Below, piece after piece: positions 1 through 6,814 of a stretch of 27,622 nucleotides of DNA. The notes below the pieces were generated by a model that saw only the letters and a program-made list of their open reading frames with translations, did no database searches and was not told the DNA's origin. How positions within the stretch are numbered: the first letter of the stretch is position 1; each line of letters begins with the position of its first letter. This stretch comes from Burkholderia sp. (GTDB taxonomy: Bacteria > Pseudomonadota > Gammaproteobacteria > Burkholderiales > Burkholderiaceae). Both the position numbers and the translations under genes were made by a program. The stretch covers positions 1 to 27,622 of the forward strand of contig JASLEG010000085.1 in NCBI GenBank assembly GCA_030151225.1, in the 5' to 3' direction.

Positions 1-1
1 C

Positions 2-1012
2 GCGCTCGAAGGCGAATACCGCGAGCGCTTCATGCTCCACTACAACATGCCCCCGTTCGCCACCGGCGAAACGGGCCGCGTCGGCTCGCCGAAGCGTCGC
101 GAAATCGGCCACGGCCGCCTCGCGAAGCGCGCGCTGGTCGCATGCCTGCCGAGCGCCGAGGAATTCGGCTACTCGATCCGTGTCGTCTCGGAAATCACCG
201 AGTCGAACGGTTCGTCGTCGATGGCTTCGGTGTGCGGCGGCTGCCTCGCGCTGATGGACGCCGGCGTGCCGATGAAGGCACACGTCGCGGGTATCGCGAT
301 GGGCCTGATTCTCGAAGGCAACAAGTTCGCCGTGCTGACCGACATCCTCGGCGACGAAGATCACCTCGGCGACATGGACTTCAAGGTGGCGGGCACGGAA
401 GCCGGCGTGACGGCCCTGCAGATGGACATCAAGATCCAGGGCATCACCAAGGAAATCATGCAGGTCGCGCTGGAGCAGGCCAAGGAAGGCCGTCTGCACA
501 TCCTCGGCAAGATGAAGGGCGCCGTGGCCGGTGCGAACACCACGCTGTCGGAATTCGCGCCGCGCATGATCACGGTCAAGATCAACCCGGAAAAGATCCG
601 CGACGTGATCGGCAAGGGCGGTTCGGTGATCCGCGCGCTGACCGAGGAAACCGGCACCACGATCGACATCTCCGACGACGGCGTCGTGACCATCGCGAGC
701 ACGAGCAGCGAAGGCATGGCCGAGGCGAAGAAGCGCATCGAGCAGATCACGGCCGAGATCGAAGTGGGCCAGATCTACGAAGGCGCGGTGCTCAAGCTCC
801 TCGACTTCGGCGCGATCGTGAACCTGCTGCCGGGCAAGGATGGCCTGCTGCACATCTCGGAAATCGTCAACGAGCGTGTGAAGGACATCAACGACTACCT
901 GAAGGAAGGCCAGGTCGTGAAGGTCAAGGTGATCCAGGTCGACGAAAAGGGCCGTGTGCGCCTGTCGGCGAAGGCACTGCTGAACGAAGGCGGCGAAGCG
1001 CCGCAGCAGTAA
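2..1012 (+). CDS. pnp: Polynucleotide phosphorylase, C-terminal part (5' end outside window)
   Basis: PNPase degrades RNA 3'-5' by phosphorolysis, giving nucleoside diphosphates, and is part of the mRNA decay machinery. The frame is open from the first bases of the window, so the gene begins upstream; 336 residues are visible. They show the end of the second RNase PH-type core domain (including MPPFATGETGRVGSPKRRE near the window start), then a KH domain with the RNA-binding GxxG loop (DVIGKGGSVIR, about 604-633), then an S1 domain (from about 760, GQIYEGAVLKLLDFGAIV through GRVRLSAKALL). The order RNase PH - KH - S1 is diagnostic for PNPase. The C-terminus (NEGGEAPQQ) is short and polar. An intrinsic terminator follows 12 bases after the stop codon, so this gene ends its transcription unit. 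Confidence 0.97.
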   Translation, partial: ALEGEYRERFMLHYNMPPFATGETGRVGSPKRREIGHGRLAKRALVACLPSAEEFGYSIRVVSEITESNGSSSMASVCGGCLALMDAGVPMKAHVAGIAMGLILEGNKFAVLTDILGDEDHLGDMDFKVAGTEAGVTALQMDIKIQGITKEIMQVALEQAKEGRLHILGKMKGAVAGANTTLSEFAPRMITVKINPEKIRDVIGKGGSVIRALTEETGTTIDISDDGVVTIASTSSEGMAEAKKRIEQITAEIEVGQIYEGAVLKLLDFGAIVNLLPGKDGLLHISEIVNERVKDINDYLKEGQVVKVKVIQVDEKGRVRLSAKALLNEGGEAPQQ

Positions 1013-1024
1013 GCTGAAAGAAAG

Positions 1025-1056
1025 CGGCCGGGCGCGCAAGCGCGCCGGCCGTTTTT
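1025..1056 (+). terminator. Intrinsic terminator of pnp
   Basis: A GC-rich stem pairs 1025-1036 with 1041-1051 (about 11 base pairs with a single bulged G at 1032), closes on a CAAG loop and is followed directly by five T residues (1052-1056). It sits 12 bases after the pnp stop codon. This is a classic rho-independent terminator. Confidence 0.9.
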
Positions 1057-1067
1057 CCTGCAGGATG

Positions 1068-1102
1068 GACGGGCCTGCGTCGTGGATCGGCGCAGGCCCG
1101 TC
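1068..1102. repeat. Perfect 12-bp inverted repeat upstream of the quinone oxidoreductase gene
   Basis: GACGGGCCTGCG (1068-1079) is perfectly repeated in inverse orientation at 1091-1102, with an 11-base loop. It lies between the pnp terminator and the Shine-Dalgarno GGAG (1111-1114) of the next gene, and a pyrimidine-rich tract follows. It could be a second terminator, a leader hairpin or a regulator site. No run of T long enough for a standard terminator is present. Confidence 0.7.
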
Positions 1103-1122
1103 CCTTTCTTGGAGCGACCCAG

Positions 1123-2142
1123 ATGAAGGCGATCGAAATCACCGAGTTCGGCGCGCCCGACGTGCTGAAGCTCGTCGAGCGGCCCCGGCCCGACCCGCAG
1201 CGCGGCGAGGTGCTGATCCGGGTCAGCGCGTCCGGCATCAACCGGCCCGACGTCCTGCAACGCAAGGGCGCCTATGCGCCGCCGCCGGGGGCCTCCGAGC
1301 TGCCTGGGCTCGAGGTGGCGGGCGAGATCGTCGGCGGGGAGCTCGGCGAGGGCGCGGGCAACCCGTTCGGCCTGAAGCTCGGCGATCGCGTGTGCGCGCT
1401 GCTGGCCGGCGGCGGCTATGCCGAATACGCGGTCGCGCCGCTCGCGCAGTGCCTGCCGGTGCCGGCGGGGCTGACCGACATCGAGGCGGCCTCGCTGCCC
1501 GAAACCTTCTTCACGGTGTGGAGCAACGTATTCGATCGCGGGCTGCTGGGCCGTGGCGAGGGCGGCGAGCAGGAAACCCTGCTGGTGCAGGGTGGCTCGA
1601 GCGGGATCGGCGTGACCGCGATCCAGATCGCGCATGCGCTGGGCTTCCGGGTGTTCGCCACGGCGGGCACCGACGAGAAATGCCGCGCCTGTGAGGCGCT
1701 CGGCGCGGAGCGCGCGATCAACTACAAGACGGAAGATTTCGTCGACGTGGTGAAGTCGCTCACACACGACCGCGGCGTGGACGTGATCCTCGACATGGTG
1801 GCCGGCAACTACGTGCCGCGCGAACTCAGCGCGCTGGCCGACGGCGGCCGGCTGGTGGTGATTGCGCTCTTGGGCGGTGCCAAGGCCGAGGTCGGCCTCG
1901 GCGAGATCCTGCGGCGGCGGCTCACGATCACGGGCTCGACGCTGCGCCCGCGCCCGGTCGAGTTCAAGGCGCGAATCGCCGCGCAGTTGAAGGAAACCGT
2001 GTGGCCGCTGATCGAGGGCGGAACGGTGCGCCCCGTGATCTACCGCGTGCTGCCGGCCGCGGCAGCGGCCCAGGCGCACGCGCTGATGGAAAGCAGCGAG
2101 CACACGGGCAAGATCGTGCTCGATTGGGGCGCGAGCGCTTGA
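1123..2142 (+). CDS. NAD(P)H quinone oxidoreductase, PIG3 family (zinc-free MDR)
   Basis: This 339-residue protein belongs to the medium-chain dehydrogenase/reductase superfamily and is predicted to reduce quinones with NAD(P)H in the cytosol. The N-terminal GroES-like domain has the family pattern ASGINRPDVLQRKGAYAPPPG (written here as ASGINRPDVLQ, residues 36-46, then the PPPG turn near 53-56) typical of TP53I3/PIG3-like enzymes. The Rossmann NAD(P) motif is QGGSSGIGVTAIQIA at about 156-170. The catalytic zinc ligands of alcohol dehydrogenases are lacking, as expected. The start is ATG 1123, preceded by GGAG at 1111-1114. The gene stands alone between the pnp terminator and the tpiA promoter. 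Two short insertions rich in Gly/Glu (about 71-82 and 143-150) lengthen it slightly relative to typical members of about 325 residues. The physiological substrate is unknown. Confidence 0.88.
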   Translation: MKAIEITEFGAPDVLKLVERPRPDPQRGEVLIRVSASGINRPDVLQRKGAYAPPPGASELPGLEVAGEIVGGELGEGAGNPFGLKLGDRVCALLAGGGYAEYAVAPLAQCLPVPAGLTDIEAASLPETFFTVWSNVFDRGLLGRGEGGEQETLLVQGGSSGIGVTAIQIAHALGFRVFATAGTDEKCRACEALGAERAINYKTEDFVDVVKSLTHDRGVDVILDMVAGNYVPRELSALADGGRLVVIALLGGAKAEVGLGEILRRRLTITGSTLRPRPVEFKARIAAQLKETVWPLIEGGTVRPVIYRVLPAAAAAQAHALMESSEHTGKIVLDWGASA

Positions 2143-2152
2143 CATTTCCGGT

Positions 2153-2182
2153 TTGACCGGTTCTTGCGCGTCGAAGTAAAAT
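2153..2182 (+). promoter_or_regulatory. Candidate sigma-70 promoter of tpiA
   Basis: TTGACC (2153-2158) and TAAAAT (2177-2182) are separated by 18 bases and lie about 90 bases before the tpiA start. The -35 box is embedded in a small dyad CCGGT-TTG-ACCGG (2148-2160). A second TTGACA at 2139-2144 overlaps the preceding stop codon but has no good -10 box at the right distance. Confidence 0.5.
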
Positions 2183-2272
2183 CGCCGGTTTGCTTCGTCC
2201 GATCGGTCGGGATGCGCTCGCGCGTCCGGGGCGCGGCGGCGACGAATTATTCAGTTCGAGATACGGGAAACG

Positions 2273-3028
2273 ATGTCCACAGAACGAGTGAAGCGGGTAG
2301 TCGGTAACTGGAAGATGCACGGCCGTCTGGATGGCAATCGCGCGCTGCTGAACGATGTGCTCGACGGTGCGAAGGACGTGCCGGCCGCGGTCGAGATCGG
2401 GGTGTGCGTGCCGTTCCCGTATCTGGCGCAGGTGGGAGAGCTGCTGACCGGCGGCCGCGTGGCGGCCGGTGCGCAGGACGTGTCGGCGCACGAGCAGGGC
2501 GCCTACACGGGTGAGGTGGCGGCCGCGATGATCGGCGAATTCGGCGCGAAGTACGTGCTGGTTGGCCATTCGGAGCGCCGCACGTATCACGGCGAGTCGA
2601 GCGACCTGGTGGCGGTGAAGGCGCAGCGCGCGCTGGCGGCCGGCCTCACGCCGATCGTCTGCGTCGGCGAGACGCTGGCCGAGCGCGAGGCGCAAGCCAC
2701 CGAACAGGTGGTGGGTACGCAACTCGACGCGGTGCTGGCGGTGCTGTCGGCCGACGAGGCCGCGCGCATCGTGGTGGCCTACGAGCCGGTATGGGCGATC
2801 GGCACCGGCAAGAGCGCCACCTCGGAGCAGGCACAGCAGGTGCACGCGTTCCTGCGCGCCAGGCTGGCCGCGAAGGCGGTTGAGCACGTGTCGCTGCTGT
2901 ACGGCGGCAGCGTGAAGCCGGAGAATGCGGCCGAACTGTTCGGTCAGCCGGACATCGACGGCGGCCTGATCGGCGGCGCGTCGCTGAAGGCCAATGATTT
3001 CCTGGCGATCTGCCGCGCGGCGCAATGA
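2273..3028 (+). CDS. tpiA: Triosephosphate isomerase
   Basis: The enzyme interconverts dihydroxyacetone phosphate and glyceraldehyde 3-phosphate in glycolysis and gluconeogenesis. The 251-residue length is normal for the family. Active-site elements are all visible: GNWKMHG with the substrate-binding Lys14, VGHSERR with the electrophilic His99, and AYEPVWAIGTG with the base Glu171 and the mobile loop 6; the C-terminal phosphate-binding YGGSVKPENA is also intact. The start ATG 2273 gives the usual short lead-in before GNWK. It is followed by secG with an 84-base gap, the same order as in many betaproteobacteria, and probably shares a transcript with it. Confidence 0.97.
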   Translation: MSTERVKRVVGNWKMHGRLDGNRALLNDVLDGAKDVPAAVEIGVCVPFPYLAQVGELLTGGRVAAGAQDVSAHEQGAYTGEVAAAMIGEFGAKYVLVGHSERRTYHGESSDLVAVKAQRALAAGLTPIVCVGETLAEREAQATEQVVGTQLDAVLAVLSADEAARIVVAYEPVWAIGTGKSATSEQAQQVHAFLRARLAAKAVEHVSLLYGGSVKPENAAELFGQPDIDGGLIGGASLKANDFLAICRAAQ

Positions 3029-3062
3029 GCGTCGCGGCATGTTGCCGTGAGTTTGTGAATCC

Positions 3063-3094
3063 GGGGCCGCGCACGATCGGTGCGCAGTGGTCCC
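3063..3094 (+). other. Intercistronic hairpin between tpiA and secG
   Basis: GCGCAC (3069-3074) pairs with GTGCGC (3080-3085) around a GATCG loop, and the stem continues below an AGT bulge with GGGGCC (3063-3068) against GGTCCC (3089-3094, one G-U pair). The 12-bp structure ends eight bases before the GGGTGA sequence (3102-3107) that serves as the secG ribosome site. There is no T run, so it is unlikely to be a full terminator; transcript processing, protection or control of secG translation are options. Confidence 0.6.
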
Positions 3095-3112
3095 ACAATT
3101 CGGGTGAATGAG

Positions 3113-3511
3113 ATGTCCTTTCTGAAGATTCTGATGGTCGCGGTGCAGGTGCTGTCCGCGCTCGGCGTGATCGGCCTGGTCCTGCTCCAGCATGGCAAGG
3201 GTGCCGACATGGGTGCCGCGTTCGGCAGCGGTGCGTCGGGCAGCCTGTTCGGGGCAACCGGCTCGGCCAATTTCCTTTCGCGTACTACGGCAATCCTGGC
3301 AACTGTGTTTTTCATTTCGACGCTCGCGCTGACTTACCTCGGCTCATACAAGTCGGCACCGTCGATCGGCCTGCTCGGCACGCCGGCTGTTTCCACGCCG
3401 GCCTCGGCCGCTGCCGCCACGTCGCAACCGGCTGCCGCATCGGGCGCCTCGGACGTGCCGTCGGCCGCCGCATCGGCCTCGGGCGCGTCCACGTCGGATG
3501 TCCCGAAATAA
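3113..3511 (+). CDS. secG: Protein translocase subunit SecG
   Basis: SecG is the small subunit of the SecYEG channel in the inner membrane and stimulates SecA-driven protein export. The chosen ATG (3113) yields 132 residues beginning MSFLKILMVAVQ and has GGGTGA upstream; an in-frame GTG at 3080 would add eleven residues but lies inside the hairpin. Two membrane segments are seen (about residues 3-25 and 57-77), separated by the SecG signature LLQHGKGADMGAAFGSG and LFGATGSANFLSR. The C-terminal 50 residues are a low-complexity Ala/Ser/Pro tail, longer than in E. coli SecG (110 residues). No obvious terminator follows. The tRNA-Leu gene downstream matches the secG-leuU linkage known in E. coli. 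Confidence 0.95.
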   Translation: MSFLKILMVAVQVLSALGVIGLVLLQHGKGADMGAAFGSGASGSLFGATGSANFLSRTTAILATVFFISTLALTYLGSYKSAPSIGLLGTPAVSTPASAAAATSQPAAASGASDVPSAAASASGASTSDVPK

Positions 3512-3537
3512 AAAATCAAGAATCGCGTAAATAGTAG

Positions 3538-3567
3538 TTGATCAGCGAGAAGAAACCGAGTTAGAAT
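3538..3567 (+). promoter_or_regulatory. Candidate promoter of the tRNA-Leu gene
   Basis: TTGATC (3538-3543) and TAGAAT (3562-3567) are 18 bases apart in a locally AT-rich stretch that contrasts with the surrounding GC-rich DNA. Transcription would start near 3574, giving a leader of about 48 bases. The leader holds an imperfect dyad (TTCTT 3572-3576 with AAGAA 3596-3600; GATTC 3582-3586 with GAATC 3591-3595) that could fold and guide 5' processing. Confidence 0.55.
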
Positions 3568-3621
3568 TTAATTCTTGAAGCGATTCGCGGGAATCAAGAA
3601 GTCTTCCCGGGTTGCCGTAGT

Positions 3622-3706
3622 GCCGACGTGGTGAAATTGGTAGACACGCTATCTTGAGGGGGTAGTGGCGCAAGCTGTGCGAGTTCGAGTCTCGCCGTCG
3701 GCACCA
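3622..3706 (+). tRNA. tRNA-Leu (anticodon GAG)
   Basis: A complete class II tRNA of 85 nucleotides with encoded CCA (3704-3706). The acceptor stem pairs GCCGACG (3622-3628) with CGTCGGC (3696-3702); the discriminator is A3703. The anticodon stem CTATC/GGTAG (3649-3653 and 3661-3665) encloses the loop TTGAGGG with anticodon GAG at 3656-3658, reading CUC and CUU. The T arm is GCGAG-TTCGAGT-CTCGC (3679-3695), and the extra-long variable arm expected of tRNA-Leu lies between. It closely resembles E. coli leuU, which also follows secG. Confidence 0.97.
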
Positions 3707-3716
3707 AGATTACGCA

Positions 3717-3749
3717 ATGCCAGCCAGCTTCCAAGCGGCTGGCATTTTT
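3717..3749 (+). terminator. Intrinsic terminator after tRNA-Leu
   Basis: ATGCCAGCC (3717-3725) pairs perfectly with GGCTGGCAT (3737-3745); the T run 3745-3749 follows directly. The loop can form three extra pairs (GCT/AGC). It lies ten bases after the tRNA CCA end and separates the tRNA unit from the nuo operon. Confidence 0.88.
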
Positions 3750-3805
3750 CATTTCTGGCCCTGCTTCGCCCCGTGCCGGGATAGCATGCAGTCCGAAATG
3801 ACCCT

Positions 3806-3835
3806 TTGTCCGGAAGGTGATATGCTCCGGGACAA
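3806..3835. promoter_or_regulatory. Dyad in the nuo operon promoter region
   Basis: TTGTCC (3806-3811) is repeated in inverse orientation as GGACAA (3830-3835), and the dyad extends imperfectly inward (GG/CC). It lies 27-56 bases before the nuoA start codon. The left arm resembles a -35 box, but no convincing -10 box stands 16-18 bases downstream; the nearest match, GACAAT (3831-3836), is 19 bases away. It may be a regulator site of the nuo promoter. Confidence 0.4.
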
Positions 3836-3861
3836 TCAGAACTAACCGTTAGAGGATTGCC

Positions 3862-4221
3862 TTGAACCTCGCTGCCTATTATCCCGTCTTGCTGTTCCTC
3901 ATCGTGGGTATCGGATTGGGCGTAGCACTGGTCGGCATCGGCAAGGTCCTCGGTCCCAACAAGCCCAACAGCGAAAAGAACTCACCGTACGAGTGCGGTT
4001 TCGAGGCCTTCGAGGACGCGCGCATGAAGTTCGACGTGCGCTACTATCTCGTCGCCATCCTGTTCATCATCTTCGATCTCGAAACCGCCTTCCTGTTTCC
4101 TTGGGGTGTCGCGCTGCGCGACATCGGCTGGCCCGGCTTCATGGCCATGATGATCTTCCTGCTCGAGTTTCTGCTGGGTTTCGCCTACATCTGGAGAAAG
4201 GGCGGTCTCGACTGGGAATAA
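3862..4221 (+). CDS. nuoA: NADH-quinone oxidoreductase subunit A
   Basis: NuoA is a small membrane subunit of complex I that lies at the junction of the peripheral and membrane arms, next to the quinone entry. The start is the rare TTG at 3862, supported by AGAGGA at 3851-3856 and by the conserved N-terminus; there is no ATG in a sensible place. The 119 residues form three membrane helices (about 7-29, 61-82, 88-110). The loop after helix 1 carries the family signature NSPYECGFEAF with Cys45, and helix 2 contains the conserved acidic pair in FDLE (Asp72, Glu74). It is the first gene of the nuo operon. Confidence 0.96.
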   Translation: MNLAAYYPVLLFLIVGIGLGVALVGIGKVLGPNKPNSEKNSPYECGFEAFEDARMKFDVRYYLVAILFIIFDLETAFLFPWGVALRDIGWPGFMAMMIFLLEFLLGFAYIWRKGGLDWE

Positions 4222-4296
4222 CGGGCGGATCGATCGGGTCTATCACCGGTTTGCGTGAGGCGGCCACTCTCCGCCGCCTGTCAGGAGTGGAAAGCA

Positions 4297-4776
4297 ATGA
4301 GTATCGAAGGGGTCTTGAAGGAAGGGTTTGTCACCACCACGGCAGACAAGCTGATCAACTGGACGCGCACGGGTTCCCTCTGGCCGATGACGTTCGGCCT
4401 CGCGTGCTGCGCCGTCGAGATGATGCATGCGGGCGCTGCCCGTTACGATCTCGACCGGTTCGGCGTGGTGTTCCGTCCGAGTCCGCGTCAGTCGGACGTG
4501 ATGATCGTCGCCGGCACGCTGTGCAACAAGATGGCGCCGGCGCTGCGTCGCGTCTACGACCAGATGGCCGAGCCGCGCTGGGTGATCTCGATGGGGTCGT
4601 GCGCCAACGGCGGCGGCTACTATCACTATTCCTACTCCGTCGTGCGCGGCTGCGATCGAATCGTGCCCGTCGACGTCTACGTGCCAGGGTGTCCGCCGAC
4701 AGCCGAGGCGCTCGTCTATGGCGTGATCCAGCTGCAAGCGAAGATCCGCCGGACCAGCACCATCGCCCGTCAATAA
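4297..4776 (+). CDS. nuoB: NADH-quinone oxidoreductase subunit B
   Basis: NuoB carries cluster N2, the [4Fe-4S] centre that passes electrons to quinone. The 159-residue protein has the ligands Cys37 and Cys38 ([10 protein letters not shown]), Cys102 (GSCANGGG) and Cys132 (PGCPPTAEA). The ATG at 4297 is preceded by AGGAG (4283-4287) and yields the usual N-terminus [11 protein letters not shown]; an upstream in-frame ATG at 4255 would add fourteen residues without a ribosome site. A 75-base gap separates it from nuoA and 19 bases from nuoC. Confidence 0.97.
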
Positions 4777-4795
4777 AGTCCCGAGCACCCACAAT

Positions 4796-5398
4796 ATGGC
4801 AAGCAAAATCGAGACCCTCAAAGCCAACCTCGAAAACGCGCTCGGCGAGCGCGTGGTCAGCCTGACCGAGGCCATTGGCGAACTGACGCTGGTCGTGCGC
4901 GCGCGCGACTATCTCGACGTGGCGACGCTGCTGCGCGACGATCGCAAGCTCGGTTTCGAGCAACTGGTCGATCTTTGCGGCGTCGACTATCAAACCTACG
5001 GCGACGGTGCCTACGATGGCCCCCGCTTCGCCGCGGTCCTGCACCTGCTCTCCATCACCAATAACTGGCGCCTGCGCCTGCGCGTGTTCGCGCCCGACGA
5101 CGATCTGCCTATCCTCGCGTCGATGGTGGACGTGTGGAGCTCGGCGAACTGGTACGAACGCGAGGCGTTCGACCTGTTCGGCATCGTGTTCGAAGGCCAC
5201 CCGGACCTGCGCCGCATCCTGACCGACTACGGCTTCATCGGCCATCCGTTCCGCAAGGACTTCCCACTGTCGGGCTACGTCGAAATGCGCTACGACCCGG
5301 AAGAGAAGCGCGTCGTCTACCAGCCGGTGACGATCGAGCCCCGGGAAATCACGCCGCGCGTGATCCGCGAGGATCGCTACGGCGGCCTGAAACATTAA
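4796..5398 (+). CDS. nuoC: NADH-quinone oxidoreductase subunit C
   Basis: This is the 30-kDa subunit of the hydrogenase-like connecting arm; it carries no cofactor and packs against NuoD and NuoB. The 200-residue protein has the family signature in its C-terminal half: NWYEREAFDLFGI followed by GHPDLRRILTDYGF and HPFRKDFPLSGY. It is encoded separately from nuoD, unlike the fused nuoCD of E. coli. The ATG at 4796 is not preceded by a recognisable Shine-Dalgarno sequence, so translation may depend on coupling with nuoB, whose stop codon lies 19 bases upstream. Confidence 0.96.
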   Translation: MASKIETLKANLENALGERVVSLTEAIGELTLVVRARDYLDVATLLRDDRKLGFEQLVDLCGVDYQTYGDGAYDGPRFAAVLHLLSITNNWRLRLRVFAPDDDLPILASMVDVWSSANWYEREAFDLFGIVFEGHPDLRRILTDYGFIGHPFRKDFPLSGYVEMRYDPEEKRVVYQPVTIEPREITPRVIREDRYGGLKH

Positions 5399-5407
5399 GA
5401 GGGCGGC

Positions 5408-6661
5408 ATGGCTGACATCAAGAACTACACGCTGAACTTCGGCCCGCAGCACCCGGCAGCGCACGGTGTGCTGCGCCTGGTGCTCGAACTCGACGGCGAA
5501 GTGATCCAGCGCGCCGATCCGCACATCGGCCTGCTGCACCGCGCGACCGAAAAGCTCGCCGAGAACAAGACCTTCATCCAGTCGGTGCCGTACATGGATC
5601 GTCTCGACTACGTGTCGATGATGGTCAACGAGCACGGCTACGTGATGGCGATCGAGAAGCTGCTCGGCATCGAGGTGCCGGAGCGCGCGAAGTACATCCG
5701 CGTGCTGTTCGACGAAATCACGCGGGTGATGAATCACCTGATGTGGATCGGCTCGCACGGTCTGGACGTGGGCGCGATGGCGGTGTTCCTCTACGCGTTC
5801 CGCGAGCGGGAAGACCTGATGGACGTGTACGAAGCCGTGTCGGGCGCGCGCATGCACGCCGCGTACTACAGGCCGGGCGGCGTCTACCGCGATCTGCCCG
5901 ACACCATGCCGCAATACAAGGCGTCGAAGATTCGCAACGAGAAGGCGCTCGCCAAGATGAACGAGGCGCGCCAGGGCTCGCTGCTCGACTTCATCGACGA
6001 CTTCTTCACGCGCTTCCCGAAGTGCGTCGACGAATACGAAACCCTGCTGACCGACAACCGGATCTGGAAACAGCGTCTGGTGGGCATCGGCGTGGTGAGT
6101 CCGGAGCGTGCGCTGCAACTCGGCCTGACCGGCGCGATGCTGCGCGGTTCGGGCATCGAGTGGGATCTGCGCAAGAAGCAGCCGTACGAGGTGTATGACA
6201 AGCTCGATTTCGACATCCCGGTGGGCGTGAACGGCGATTGCTACGACCGTTATCTGGTGCGCGTCGAGGAGATGCGCCAGTCGTGCCGCATTGCGAAACA
6301 GTGTATTGAGTGGCTGCGCAGGAATCCGGGCCCGGTGATGACCGACAATCACAAGGTTGCGCCGCCCAAACGTGTCGACATGAAGTCGAACATGGAAGAC
6401 CTGATTCACCATTTCAAGCTGTTCACCGAAGGCTTCCATGTGCCGGAAGGCGAGGCGTACGCGGCGGTCGAGCATCCGAAGGGCGAGTTCGGCATCTATC
6501 TTGTATCCGACGGTGCGAACAAGCCGTACCGGCTCAAGATTCGCGCACCCGGTTACGCGCATCTCTCCGCGCTCAACGAAATGGCGCACGGTCACATGAT
6601 CGCCGACGCGGTCACGATCATCGGTACGCAGGATATCGTGTTCGGCGAGATCGACCGCTGA
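5408..6661 (+). CDS. nuoD: NADH-quinone oxidoreductase subunit D
   Basis: This is the 49-kDa subunit, related to [NiFe] hydrogenase large subunits, that forms the quinone-binding cavity with NuoB. The 417-residue protein starts with the conserved FGPQHPAAHGVLRLVLELDGE. His19 and Tyr68 (in YMDRLDYVSMM) are the probable counterparts of the quinone-binding His and Tyr seen in structures of Thermus complex I; this mapping is by my own alignment. The hydrogenase nickel-binding cysteines are absent, as is normal. The C-terminus ends FGEIDR. AAGAGGG (5397-5403) just before ATG 5408 overlaps the nuoC stop codon region. Confidence 0.97.
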   Translation: MADIKNYTLNFGPQHPAAHGVLRLVLELDGEVIQRADPHIGLLHRATEKLAENKTFIQSVPYMDRLDYVSMMVNEHGYVMAIEKLLGIEVPERAKYIRVLFDEITRVMNHLMWIGSHGLDVGAMAVFLYAFREREDLMDVYEAVSGARMHAAYYRPGGVYRDLPDTMPQYKASKIRNEKALAKMNEARQGSLLDFIDDFFTRFPKCVDEYETLLTDNRIWKQRLVGIGVVSPERALQLGLTGAMLRGSGIEWDLRKKQPYEVYDKLDFDIPVGVNGDCYDRYLVRVEEMRQSCRIAKQCIEWLRRNPGPVMTDNHKVAPPKRVDMKSNMEDLIHHFKLFTEGFHVPEGEAYAAVEHPKGEFGIYLVSDGANKPYRLKIRAPGYAHLSALNEMAHGHMIADAVTIIGTQDIVFGEIDR

Positions 6662-6696
6662 TCCGTCACGTTGCCCGCGTCGAGCAGCAAGGCTTG

Positions 6697-6774
6697 GTGC
6701 GCGTGTCCGTTCCCAGCACGCGCGCAGGCAGTCAATAGTGAGCGCCAGGTCTGCCGTCCCGCATCGCGCGGCAG
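6697..6774 (+). other. Two tandem hairpins in the nuoD-nuoE gap
   Basis: The 153-base gap holds two potential stems. The first pairs GTGCGCGTG (6697-6705) with CACGCGCGC (6717-6725), nine pairs including one G-U. The second pairs CTGCCG (6751-6756) with CGGCAG (6769-6774) and inside it CGC with GCG (6760-6762, 6766-6768). Neither is followed by a clean T run. They may set transcript stability or processing between nuoD and nuoE. Confidence 0.45.
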
Positions 6775-6814
6775 GTTGTTCGTTCGGTAGGAATTGAAAG
6801 AGTCGTGTCTGAAA

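Noticed and set aside
3080..3112. Longer secG starting at GTG 3080
   Set aside because: The extra residues are polar, the start lies inside the intercistronic hairpin, and the conserved N-terminus MSFLKILM begins at 3113 with a ribosome site.
4355..6595. Long open frame on the - strand opposite nuoB, nuoC and nuoD
   Set aside because: Codon-mirror artefact of high GC; the + strand genes are certain.
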